A DNA stretch of 64,000 bases from Piezodorus guildinii (taxonomy: Eukaryota > Arthropoda > Insecta > Hemiptera > Pentatomidae), in contig CM041297.1 of NCBI GenBank assembly GCA_023052935.1, positions 104,151,563-104,215,562 on the forward strand. Direction: 5' to 3'. The notes beneath the pieces were generated by a model. The model did no database searches and was not told where the DNA came from. It saw only the letters and a list, made by a program, of their open reading frames with translations. The position numbers were made by a program, and so were the translations under genes. Of this stretch, positions 20,031-29,596 are shown one piece after another (the first letter of the stretch is position 1; every line of letters begins with the position of its first letter).

Positions 20031-20920
20031 ATCTGGTGAGCACAACACACATCTTTCACTTACCTCCGCCGTTTAAATCAATTAAAGAATTTTCAAATGA
20101 AGTTCGAGATGAAAATATATTGTTAAGGAATTAATCAACTAGTGTCTTAGTAGAAACGTGTGTTTTATTAAATAATCTATTGTATTATGTTTTTTTTTTA
20201 AATAATAATAATAATAAAAATTTGGTGCGCGTTTTATCAAATAATATGTAATAATATTATCAATAAAATTCAGTAAGCTTTTTTAATCACTCCGTTTTAG
20301 AACTACCTGGAGCGTCAGCGACAGCGACAGCGCCATCCAGTGGCCAAGCGGTTAAACTATAGCATTTAAAAAATAATTTTTAAGTTTTCTTCTTTGGTCA
20401 GATATCGAATTCGTTTAACTTATATATGTACCTGTTTTTTTGTTTTTTTCAATGGTAATAAGATCATATGGCTATTTTTATAGAATATACAAAATTAAAG
20501 GTACTTTAGAGGATAACAATTTATAATATCTGCATTTAAGCCCCATCTGAATATTTCAATCATAATGAAATCTACAGGATATTCAAGGCCGTTAAATTTT
20601 ACATCGATATAGCGAGTTTAATCAAAATCGTCAGAGCCGTTTTTGAGAAAGCCGCAAAAAGGTGCTAAATGCATGTAATAAAGTATGACTTCCAGTCAGC
20701 CGATTTTAGTGAAAAGTCCGCTGTAGCATCTCGGATGTATAATAGTCTCAAATATGAAATTTCAATTCCGTACGACTTTTTTGCACTAGAGTTAGCACAC
20801 AGAGACCTTTTTGTGGGACTTGGTTATTTGAACTCAGGATACCCTAATACGTGTATTTTCGTAGAAAACTGGAATTCGAAATTTTTCGCGATCCCAATAC
20901 TTTCCCTTATCTATCTCTAG
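20031..20920 (+). mobile_element. HLE-1 copy with an alternative internal module
   Basis: Starts ATCTGGTGAGCACAACACAC, then CTTTCACTTACCTCCG, and ends near ATCCCAATACTTTCCCTTA, so it reads 5' to 3' in the helentron sense. At about 20305-20345 it carries GACAGCGCCATCCAGTGGCC, which replaces the usual segment and recurs only at 29222-29245. The 83-codon frame at 20669-20920 is not a gene. Confidence 0.78.
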
Positions 20921-21150
20921 TATTGCGGTTCATAGAAAAACGCTGGGTTTTCCTGGGTATTTATCTTAAAAAATGAGGGGACAAACCCAGATTGGAATTC
21001 CGGTGGATGTTGAAAATGTATAATATAGAAAAACGCATGGTTAAGATGTTCGTATAAATATAAATTGGCTGTTGAAATTATAATAGGTTAAAATAATTAT
21101 GGACTCTGGACTACAATATTTTAATTAAAGTATTATTTTAAGCAGTATGA
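20921..21150. other. Unassigned AT-rich sequence
   Basis: No feature recognised. Confidence 0.4.
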
Positions 21151-21154
21151 TACA

Positions 21155-21790
21155 TGCGAATTGAAGTGGCTCCTACCTTCCATACGTATACAATATTTCC
21201 TAGGGACATACCTCTACCAACCCATTAAATCTCAACATCCTCTATATATTCAGATTATCCTTCAATTCAAATCCTCAATTCACTCACTTGAAACCAGATC
21301 ACGCCATTCTGACCTTTACATTCCTACCCATAGGACCAAATCTTTTGATAATTCCTTTTATATCCGCTTTCCATCTCTCTGGAATCCCCTACCTAATCAT
21401 ATTCGCCATGCTTCTTCCCTTCTCTCATTCAAATCCCATATTTTCCAACACCTTCTAAGATCCCAATGCACTATCCTACTTTCAACGTAAGATAATTTTA
21501 CTTTTTATTTTATCAGAATCCTAGAATTATGGATTAATTCATTTATTTTATTTATTTGGAAATTGTTCAGCTCTATTTTTTCATAGCAGATTTTTTTTCT
21601 TTTGTTTATATTCAATATATTTTGTATATATTGTTGTTTTATTTTTTACACATTTGCAAATAAAAGTTTATTTTATTAGTCTCTCGGCCAGACATGTAGA
21701 TATTAAAGTGTATATTTACTGTACGACATTGTTATTCTTAAGGGACATAGTCCCTGAATAAAGTTATTTTATTATTTATTTATTTATAAC
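21155..21790 (+). mobile_element. LINE F 3' end with terminal hairpin
   Basis: 5'-truncated non-LTR element. The first 110 codons are an open RT C-terminus (WLLPSIRIQYFLGTYLYQ; then FPSLWNPLPNHIRHASS; LLSFKSHIFQHLL), the block often reading RLWNSLPxxIR. The 3' UTR ends with the perfect hairpin GGGACATAGTCCC (21742-21754), then TGAATAAAG and an ATTT-rich tail. The hairpin recurs in front of AATAAA in the copies ending at 36945 and 57870. Confidence 0.78.
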
Positions 21791-22039
21791 GTATATAATA
21801 TAATATATTTGTATGTTGTTTTACCTAAATAAAATATTATTTAAAAAGTGTATATATTTTAGGCGAAATTAAAATATCATTCACCTGAATGACTCCTGAT
21901 TATTTGTTTAGATTTATTTATATATAAAAATAAATAAAATTATATCAAACACATTTTATTTTATTTAAGTTTTGCTTTAAGGTTGTTGAGGCCAAAGTCT
22001 GGAAATGGGTGAACCTCAACCATTTTAATTTCCTATTGT

Positions 22040-22466
22040 CTTCCGATTTTTCTATACGGGTGTAAAAACTGACAGACTACTTTGAAGGAAGAACAACGCC
22101 TTAAGGTCTTGGAGTTTAAGGTAAAGTATATAGTATTTGGTCAGAACAGAGACGAAACTGATAGGGATTTCCCAAGGACACACAACGCAGATTTGCTGTG
22201 CTTGTACACAGACGGTATGATAAAAGTTATGTCAACACGATGGTTTAAATGAGTATGCAAAGTAATTAGGTTTAGTGAGAAACGAATTCATAACAAGTTT
22301 GTTAGCACTAAAATGACTGTTCGCTTTCTGAGTAGTTGACCATGGTGTAAGTAGGAGAATTGCGTCAAGTCTTGGGTTGGATGGTTGGAATTGAATCGTA
22401 GACATATTGGTGATATCGACACAGAATCTTGAGGTTTGCTGAACCTATTATTTTATTCTAGCGACT
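22040..22466 (+). pseudogene. LINE C reverse transcriptase C-terminus, old copy
   Basis: The plus strand reads KEEQRLKVLEFKVKYIVFG, QNRDETDRDFPRTHNADL, then decays. It is collinear with 54690-55090 (DEERLKVFENKVLRKIFG, PKRDEATRKFRRLHNTES). It ends near CTATTATTTTATT, the family's TTA-type tail. Several stops. Confidence 0.65.
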
Positions 22467-22600
22467 CGCTCTTGCTTTGCACGGGTGCAATTTAAATGTG
22501 GTGTCATTTATGTTTGATATTTTTAGTTTGACCAATTGAAAGTTTATTACTTTAGGATCAACGAAAAGTGCACTTAACAAGAAAATATTACGTTTATTAT
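22467..22600 (-). repeat. Repeat R3, Helitron-like CTAG terminus
   Basis: The plus strand begins CTAGCGACTCGCTCTTGC, then GCACGGGTGCAATTTAAATG and TGGTGTCATTTATG. Its reverse complement matches 58490-58592. On the minus strand it ends GTCGCTAG, the CTRR-type end of canonical Helitrons with a weak GC-containing stem upstream. The class is an inference from the terminus only. Confidence 0.45.
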
Positions 22601-22690
22601 ATAACTTCAATTATTCTTATTGTTATTTATTACAGAAATTAGAAACATAAATTGGTCAAAAAATCAAAAATTGGTTCAGTTTATTTTTTT

Positions 22691-23465
22691 TTTACTTTCA
22701 CTTACTATATATAGTAAGGGGAAGTATTGCAATCGTGATAATTTTCGAATTCGAGTTTTCAACGGAAATACACGTTTTAGGGTCCCCGGAGTCGAAATAA
22801 CCAAGTACCGCAAAAAGGTGTGTGTGTGGTAACCCACGGGCGAAAACCAAAAGTGCTATGAAACTGAAATTTCATATTTAAGACAACTAAACGCCCGAGA
22901 TGTTACAAAATCATTTTCATCAAAATAAGCTAATCAGAAGAGGCACTTTATACTATGCATTTTGCACCTTTTTTCGATTTTCTCGAAAACGGTTCCGACG
23001 ATTTTTATTAAAATCGCTATATCGATGTAAAATTTAATGGGCTTTAATATCATGTAGGTTTTATTCTGATAAAAATGGTATGACAGGGCTTAAATGCCGA
23101 TATTTTAAATTTTCTTCCCCTAAAGTACCTTTAATTTTGTAGATTTAACAAAAATAACTATATTATCTTGTTAACGCTAATGAAAAACAGGTAAATGTAA
23201 ATTGAACAAATTCGATACCCAACGAAAGGAGAAAACAGAAAAAATATTTCTTTAATGCAATTTTTCGTTTTTGAACATAAGAGCAGTAATATACATGTAT
23301 GATACACCGTTGGAAAGCTAAAGATTTTAGAAAAAATATTATCTCATACACAAGTTTTTAAAAGTTAATAGTTCCACGTATTTTTATCTCTAACTGTTTT
23401 TGAAAATTCTTTCATTGATTTTAAAAATGGAGGTAAGTGAAAGTCGTGTGTTGCCCTCACCAGTT
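22691..23465 (-). mobile_element. HLE-1 copy, both ends preserved
   Basis: The plus strand begins TTTACTTTCACTTACTATAT with the palindrome CTTACTATATATAGTAAG and ends GGAGGTAAGTGAAAGTCGTG followed by TTGCCCTCACCAG. It is one of the cleanest copies and was used to define the family. The minus-strand 62-codon frame at 23163-23351 is repeat-derived. Confidence 0.88.
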
Positions 23466-23689
23466 TTTTATGTTTAACGGTTCCTTTTCTATTCGTTTTA
23501 TTATCATAATTTTAAATTTCATAAGAACTTTTTTAAATAAATTTTAATGTACTAATGTTAATTTAGTTTCCATGTGATTCCATTTAGTTTACAGTAGAAC
23601 TACTATTTTTTGTGAATGGTCAAAAAGTAGAAATAATTATTTACAGCATTAGTTTATAACAATTTTTCTTTATTTAGTAACTTATTTAC
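23466..23689. other. Spacer between oppositely oriented HLE-1 copies
   Basis: AT-rich, no feature recognised. Confidence 0.4.
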
Positions 23690-23960
23690 GATTTGGTACA
23701 TACTATTTTTTTCTAAAATCTTGACTACTGTATGGAGTATATAACCTGTACGATCACCATTACTCACCAAAACCCTAATTCACATTACAAATAACATTTT
23801 TGCATAAGTTTATGCGCTTATATCATCTTTAAATTAAATCGGCAAACTTACTTAATTGCATATTAACTTTTGTAAAATATTGCGCCTTCCAACGGTATAT
23901 TATACGTCTATGTTATAAATAAATTCTTTATAACCCTGGGACAAGTCTCTTTAGAATAAA
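23690..23960 (+). repeat. Repeat R2, copy 1
   Basis: Contains TAACCTGTACGATCACCAT, ACATTACAAATAACATTT and GCCTTCCAACGGTATATTAT. The reverse complement of 56890-57275 matches through the same order, and its distal part is shared with 25385-25590. A central stretch resembles an HLE-1 segment, so R2 may be a related or mosaic element. No coding frame. Confidence 0.6.
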
Positions 23961-24010
23961 ACTAACAAATTATATAAAAGGGCTTCAGAGTCTTAGAGTA
24001 ATATAAAAAA

Positions 24011-24764
24011 TCTGGTGCGGGCAACACACGACTTTCACTTACCTCGATTTTTGAAAACCAATGAAAGGATTTTCAAATACAGTTAGAGATAAAAATACGT
24101 GAAACTATTAAGGAATTAATCGAATTGAATTTATATAGATACATGTGTTTTATTAAAAAATCTATTATATTATTATCTAAAATAATCAGTTAGTTTTATC
24201 TTCTTCTCATCACTCTCTATTAACTTCTAAAAGCTTGTGTATATGATAATATTTTTTCTAAAATCTTTAGCTTTCCAACGGTATATCATACATGTATATT
24301 ACTGTTCTTGTGTTCAAAAACGAAAAATTGCATTAAACATTTTTTTTTCTGTTTTCTCCTTTAGTTGGGTATTGAATTCATTCAATTTATGTATTTACCT
24401 GTTTTTTATCAGTCGTAACAAGATAATATAGTTATTTTTATAGAAATAACAAAATTAAAGGTACTTTAGGGGAAGAAAATTTAAAATATTGGCATTTAAG
24501 CCCTGTCAGACCATTTTTATCCAAATAAAGCCTATGATATTAAAGCCCATTAAATTTTACATTGATATAGCGAGTTTAATCAAAATCGTCGGAACCGTTT
24601 TCGAGAAAATCGAAAAAAGGTGAAAAATGCAAGGTATAAAGTGCCTCTTCTTGTAAGCTCATTTTGATGAAAAATATTTTGTCACGTCTCGGGCGTATAG
24701 TTGTCTTAAATATGAAATTTCAGTTTCATAGGATTTACCGTTTCCGCCCGGGACTTACCACACA

Positions 24765-24812
<48 letters not shown>

Positions 24813-24943
24813 GACTTTTTTGCGGGACTTGGTTATTTGGACTCAGGGGACCCTAAAACGTGTATTTCCGTTGATAACCGGAATTCGAAAATTTTCACGA
24901 TCGCAATACTTCCCCTTACTATATATAGTAAGTGAAAGTAAAA
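24011..24943 (+). mobile_element. HLE-1 copy, full length, intact architecture
   Basis: Reads TCTGGTGCGGGCAACACACG, then ACTTTCACTTACCTCG. Near the far end are the (CA)n run, a GGGACTTGGTTATTTGGACT block, ACGATCGCAATACTTCCCC, the palindrome CTTACTATATATAGTAAG and GTGAAAGTAAAA. The 12-bp ACTTTCACTTAC near the start is repeated inverted (GTAAGTGAAAGT) at the end. It forms an inverted pair with 22691-23465. No ORF of its own. Confidence 0.88.
24765..24808. repeat. (CA)n microsatellite inside HLE-1
   Basis: About 20 CA units at the position where other HLE-1 copies have a shorter TG/CA stretch (for example 575-622 and 28017-28031). Length varies from copy to copy at a fixed place, as in DINE/HINE elements. 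Confidence 0.9.
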
Positions 24944-25054
24944 AGTTAACTAAAACTAATATTAAATGGCCATACGAAAATAAGTAGAAAATAAAATTAA
25001 ATGAAATGAAATTGAGCCTTTTTTACTTTTACTTTTAATTCTGTTATGACTGGT

Positions 25055-25395
25055 TGGTTAGGAGATGAATAAATAAACGGGATTTGAAGGTAGGAAGAGA
25101 GTTGGAGTGACGGATAGAAAGAGCAATAGAATTCCATAAGGTTGAGGATCGGATAAGGAACGATCGGTCGAATTGTGCAGAACGATGGGCCGTAGGTATA
25201 AATCTGAAGGCCTAGTGCGTGTATAACGGGATTAAACAGAGGATTTGAATTTGAGGATGTCGAAAATATACGATGGGCGGCGGGATTGGATAACCTGTTA
25301 AAGGAATGATGGCGGGAAATATTTGCGACGATTGGAAGGGTAAAACCATCTCAACTCGCTATAAAGTTCGGAGACGGAGGTGTACCTAGGGCAAT
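25055..25395 (-). pseudogene. LINE F C-terminal fragment, minus strand
   Basis: The minus strand carries the same block order as 45540-45790 and 57345-57570: an N-terminal CLRTELYSELRWFYPSN-like stretch, a central region, and then ATTCCATAAGG on the plus strand marking the RLWNSLP-type block. There is no intact frame. AATAAATAAA follows the tail end at the left edge. Confidence 0.5.
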
Positions 25396-25590
25396 ACAAA
25401 AATTATATTTCAGGAATGATTTTTTTAAGAATTAGTTACAGAAAATTTATTTTTCCCGTTTAAAGAAAAAACTAAAATGCAGTGTATTTTACTTATAAAT
25501 CTTTAGGAAACAATGCCCTAAATTGTGATGAAAACCGAATCAAATCCCGTCCAGTGGTTTGGAAGGAGTTAGCGGAAACCAAAAGACCGT
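25385..25590 (+). repeat. Repeat R2, copy 2 (partial)
   Basis: ATATTTCAGGAATGATTT, TTTAAAGAAAAAACTAAAATG, GTATTTTACTTATAAATC and GAGTTAGCGGAAACC match the reverse complement of 56890-57060. It begins directly at the end of the LINE F fragment. Confidence 0.6.
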
Positions 25591-25594
25591 TATC

Positions 25595-25596
<2 letters not shown>

Positions 25597-25673
<77 letters not shown>
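25597..25673. repeat. (TA)n(GA)n compound microsatellite
   Basis: About 23 TA units followed by about 14 GA units. The Tyr-Ile then Arg-Glu repeat frame across it is an artefact. Confidence 0.95.
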
Positions 25674-25677
<4 letters not shown>

Positions 25678-26439
25678 AGTCCTGCTACAATTTAATGAAC
25701 TATTGTTTTGAGCAAATAGTTTATAATTCATTTTTCAGACAGAACTTTAATTGCATGTTTCCAAAAAGTAAATGAAAAAAATTGAAATCAAATAGTTATT
25801 AGGTTTTTAATTGCTATACTCGAATAATAACCATCTATGCAAGGCATTAATGCAGCTAATAACTCAGGGCTAGATCTACCAACAATGAGAATCAATAATA
25901 CAATTGTCCTCTCCTGAATAATTTCAACAATTACAATCAGCCCTGCAGTTGAGTATGCATCACCATTGTAGCTTTAGTGGATCAACAACGGAACAGATGA
26001 GTTATATCAAGTATTGAAACTTGTATATAATAGCGTGGGATGAATACGGCAGAATAATAAAAAATTGTAATTTATTCTGTAATATACTTTTATTTCTTCG
26101 TACGATTTTATTACTGTTTTATGGAGCTATGAAACTATAGTTCTATGCAAATGAGCTCTTAAATTCAAAATTAGCTCGTGACGTATATTTTGCGATAGTA
26201 AGCTGAAACTTCTACCTTTTTTTTTTCTTTTTCTCTTTCCTTGTTCGTTTATAAAAGTTCATAACTGGAAATAATAAACCAAATATCGTGTAATTTTTAA
26301 ATGAAAAATTTTAATAGATACATGTAAAATATAGCTATGGACAGGATATTAGCACAACAGAGTCAGGTTACTGAGGTAATTTTGAGGTACTGCTATAAAC
26401 CTATCCAAGTAGTGTTTACTTTTATTCAATATTTTTTTA
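25674..26439. other. No gene seen
   Basis: About 25850-26030 is less AT-rich and appears single copy within the window. No frame or fold is recognisable. Confidence 0.45.
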
Positions 26440-27792
26440 AAATTTATTTATTGAGATATATTACAATTTGTTACAAAATGATTAATGATAACAGTGATAT
26501 GAGACCACATTCATACAATATACAGAAAATAATAATAATAGTCAAATTACATAAAATAGGAAATAAATAAATTCATATATATATACAATAAAATAATAAA
26601 AAATAAAAAACAAAACAAATCAAAACAACAACCTATAGTTAAGATAAATAAAAAGTTGGCAAATAAATAAACATCATACAAACAATCATAACTATATACA
26701 ATATATAAAACTGCTAAAGGGGCTCTAGACTGCGCTCTTCCCTCTACTTGTGGAGTAAAAAGCGGAATCCAAGAGACCCCAACGCACCGTACATGAGTGG
26801 AGGATCTGACCAGTGTCAGAACTCCAATTTAAATTTTTACAATAAGTCTCGCGGCCACTGTCGTTTCAATCTTCGAGGAGGATTGTACGGATGGGTGGTG
26901 CTAGGTAGGGATTGTGCTAGAGGGTTAAGATGGTGAGTAAGGTTTTGATGAAATTTGAAGAACTTGGATGGTACCAGGTCTAAAGCAAACGGAATATTAA
27001 AGTCATGGTGTAGGGTACAGTTGGTAATAAAGAGCATTAACTATTGTTCGGAGGACTTTGGATTGGAAGGATTGGATGCGTTTGATGTTAGAATGTTTAG
27101 CTGCTCAAGTCACAGTTAGAATGTCCCCCACAGTTCAAGTCCGTAGGTCCATATAGGTTTCAGTACTGTCTTGTATATTAGTAATTAGTTCTTAACTGTA
27201 AGATGAGATTTTCTGTTTAGTAGTCAGTATAACTGGCCGAATCTGCGGTTGAGTTCTTTTCTTTTAAGTCTTGTATGTGGGTTCCACGTCAGTCTTTTGT
27301 CTAGTAAAAAGCCGAGATACCGGAATGTGTCTGAGGAAGGAAGCGGTATGGCATTGAAATTACCTGTTGGACAGGATTTGCGTCGAAGTGTGAATGTGAC
27401 GTGAGTGCATTTGCTTTCGTTCACCTTAATGCGCCAAGCATTGCACCAGTCTTCGACAAGGGAAAGGTGCTTTTGGAGGTTTAGCGATGCTGCTTCAGGA
27501 TCGGAATTGGATGACAAAATGGCGGTGTCATCAGCAAATATTACCAGAAAGGTATCGGGATCGGTAGAGATATCGGCGGTGTAGAGGATGTAGAGGACGG
27601 GTCCCAAGATGTTGCCTTGAGGAACAACGACCTCAACAATATAATGTTTGGAAAATTCTGAACAACAGCGAACTCGGAAGAAGCGGTTTGATAGATAGGA
27701 TCGGAGGACTAAGTATAAGGATTGAGGTAAATGGGTTTTGAGCTAGAAGAGCAATCCCGGGTGCCACACCCGGTCAAAAGCTTGAGCTATTA
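26440..27792 (-). mobile_element. 5'-truncated J-B-type LINE, decayed
   Basis: The 3' UTR starts near 26450 (ATTTATTGAGATATATTACA). Similarity to J-B runs from its 3' end up to GGTCAAAAGCTTGAGCTAT at about 27790, where the insertion ends. Coding parts are split by frameshifts: 27224-27607 and the remainder to 27770 (RT palm with FADDTAILSSNSDPEA), and 26837-27037 (the C-terminus RRLKRQWPRDLL). I could not identify a target duplication. Confidence 0.85.
26837..27770 (-). pseudogene. J-B-type ORF2 pseudogene, RT palm to C-terminus
   Basis: The minus strand contains GPVLYILYTADISTDPD, FADDTAILS (catalytic Asp pair), WCNAWRIKVNESK, YLGFLLDKRLTWNPH, then a frame break near 27215. After that come an insertion with AGTCACAGTTAGAATG around 27107-27122 and the C-terminal frame ending RRLKRQWPRDLL. 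At least two frameshifts separate the pieces. It is older than the copy at 18537-19413, which has none. Confidence 0.88.
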
Positions 27793-28539
27793 TTTAAGAA
27801 TTAGTAATGAAACGTAAATTTAATCATAGCCAAAGAAAAACAGTTTATGTATAACTAAAAGCGTATGGCATATTGTTGTTACAGTGTGATTTTCACTTAC
27901 TATATATAGATAGTGAGGGAAAGTATTGCGATCGTGAAAATTTTTGAACTCCAGTTTTCAACGGAAATACACGTTTTAGGGTTCCCTGAGTCAAAATAAC
28001 CAAGTACCGCAAAAAGGTGTGTGTGTGTGTGGTAACTCCCGGGCGAAAACTAAAAGTGCTATGAAACTGAAATTTCATATTTAAGACAACTAAACGCCCG
28101 AGATGTTACAAAATCTTTTTCATCAAAATCAGCTAATCAGAAGAAGCACTTTATACCATGCATTTTGCACCTTTTTACGATTTACTCGAAAACGGCTCTA
28201 ACGATTTTAATTAAAATCGCTGAATGGATTTAAAATTTAATGGGCTTTAATATTATGCAAACTTTATTCTGATTGAAATAGTCTAACAGGGATTAAATGA
28301 CGATATTTTAAATTTGCATCTTCTAAAGTGCCTTTAATTTTGTATATTTTATAAAAATAACAATATTATCTAGTTAGCATTATTACCATTGATATCAATT
28401 TGAGAATTATAAAACAAATTTAGAATCGAAAATAAATTAACAAATAATTATTAACATTGGATTTTTATAAAACATTTGTTTTATTAAATAACCTATTATA
28501 TTATTATCTACGACAACCAGTTTGTTTTATCGGCTTTTT

Positions 28540-28547
28540 ATTACTCT
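28540..28547. repeat. Short direct repeat flanking LINE C insert
   Basis: ATTACTCT here and at 28888-28895. The HLE-1 sequence TTTATTACTCT...CGTTAGATTTTAC is split precisely there, supporting an 8-bp target duplication. Confidence 0.65.
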
Positions 28548-28887
28548 GTGAATATAATTGTATTCATGTAATATATATAATATAATTCATGTGAATATAA
28601 TTGTATTGTATCTTGTGAATATAATTGAGCTGATTGCATCGCGGAGACTCAAATGGGCGAGTAAAGTTGTTGGGCTCGATGACAAGCGCGTTCCGAGAAA
28701 GTTGGTATTTGCTGATCCGACTGGTAGGCGTCCGAAAGGTAGGCCGAAGCGTAGATGGGAGGATTGCGTTAAGGCTGATCTCGGGAGCTTGGGCTTGATT
28801 GGTGAACATTGGACGAGTCTGTGTAGGCAGAATTTGGTGGTATCGGCATCGAACCTTCGGGTTCGCTAAGCCTATTATTATTATTTC
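28548..28887 (+). pseudogene. LINE C 3' end: RT C-terminus
   Basis: The plus strand frame reads IIELIASRRLKWASKVVGLD, KRVPRKLVFADPTGRRPKGR, KRRWEDCVKADLGSLGLIG. This is the RRLRWAGHVxRM...GRPKxRWxDxVxxDL block at the C-terminus of many non-LTR RTs. It is open to the end but strongly 5'-truncated. It ends GTTCGCTAAGCCTATTATTATTATT, a TTA-repeat tail. Nearly identical to 54835-55100. Confidence 0.8.
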
Positions 28888-29596
28888 ATTACTCTACGTT
28901 AGATTTTACAATAGTATGTATTCGATAATATTTTTTATAAAATCTTTAGCATTCAAACAGTATATGTATACATGTATATTACTGTTCTTAAGTCAAAAAA
29001 CAAAAAAATGCATAAAAAAATATCTCCTTTGGTTGGTTATCGAATTCGATCAACTTTTATATTTACCTGTTTTTTAGATTTAATAATCAGTTGATATGGT
29101 GAATTTCATAAAAACTACTAAACTAAAGATACTTTAGAGGAAGAAATTTTGAAATATCGCCATTTAAGCCGTGTCAGACTATTTTAATAAGAATGAACCC
29201 ACTGTAGCGTCTGGCGATGACAGCGCCATCCAGTGGCCAAACGATGAAACAATCGCATTAAAAACATTTAATTAGTTTTCTCCTTTATTTGGATATCGAA
29301 TTCGTTCAACTTATATATTTACCTGTTTTTTATCAATAGTAATAAGATGATATGGTTATTTTTATAGAATATACAAAATTAAAGGTACTTTAGAGTAAGA
29401 AAACTTTAAAATATCGGCATTTAAGCCCTGTTATACTATTTCAATAAGAATGAAATCTACATGAAATTAAAGCCCTTTTAATTTTACATCGATATAGCGA
29501 GTTTCACCCTATCCATCAATAAATCTATTTAAAAATTCTTAAATTGCATTTAACAACGGAGCTAAGCGAAAGTAGTTTGTTGCGCGCACCAGATTT

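Larger units (their letters stand above)
27890..29596. mobile_element. Composite of HLE-1 pieces in alternating orientation
   Basis: 27890-28385 is HLE-1 on the minus strand (start ATTTTCACTTACTATATATAG). About 28455-28547 and 28888-29205 is plus strand, interrupted by a LINE C insert. 29206-29505 is plus strand with the GACAGCGCCATCCAGTGGCC module. 29506-29596 is a minus-strand end (GTAGTTTGTTGCGCGCACCAG). The outer ends therefore look like one HLE-1, with inverted and repeated internal material. Confidence 0.7.

Noticed and set aside
23163..24431. Two similar roughly 63-residue frames (23163-23351 minus, 24237-24431 plus) that look like a conserved small protein family
   Set aside because: Both are the same segment of HLE-1 in opposite orientations; other copies have stops there and the conservation is at DNA level.
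24664..24987. Frame with a (His-Thr)n stretch
   Set aside because: Comes from the (CA)n microsatellite inside HLE-1.
28564..28809. 81-residue minus-strand frame (also 54641-55021 minus)
   Set aside because: Antisense to LINE C; the two resemble each other only because the plus-strand RT copies do.
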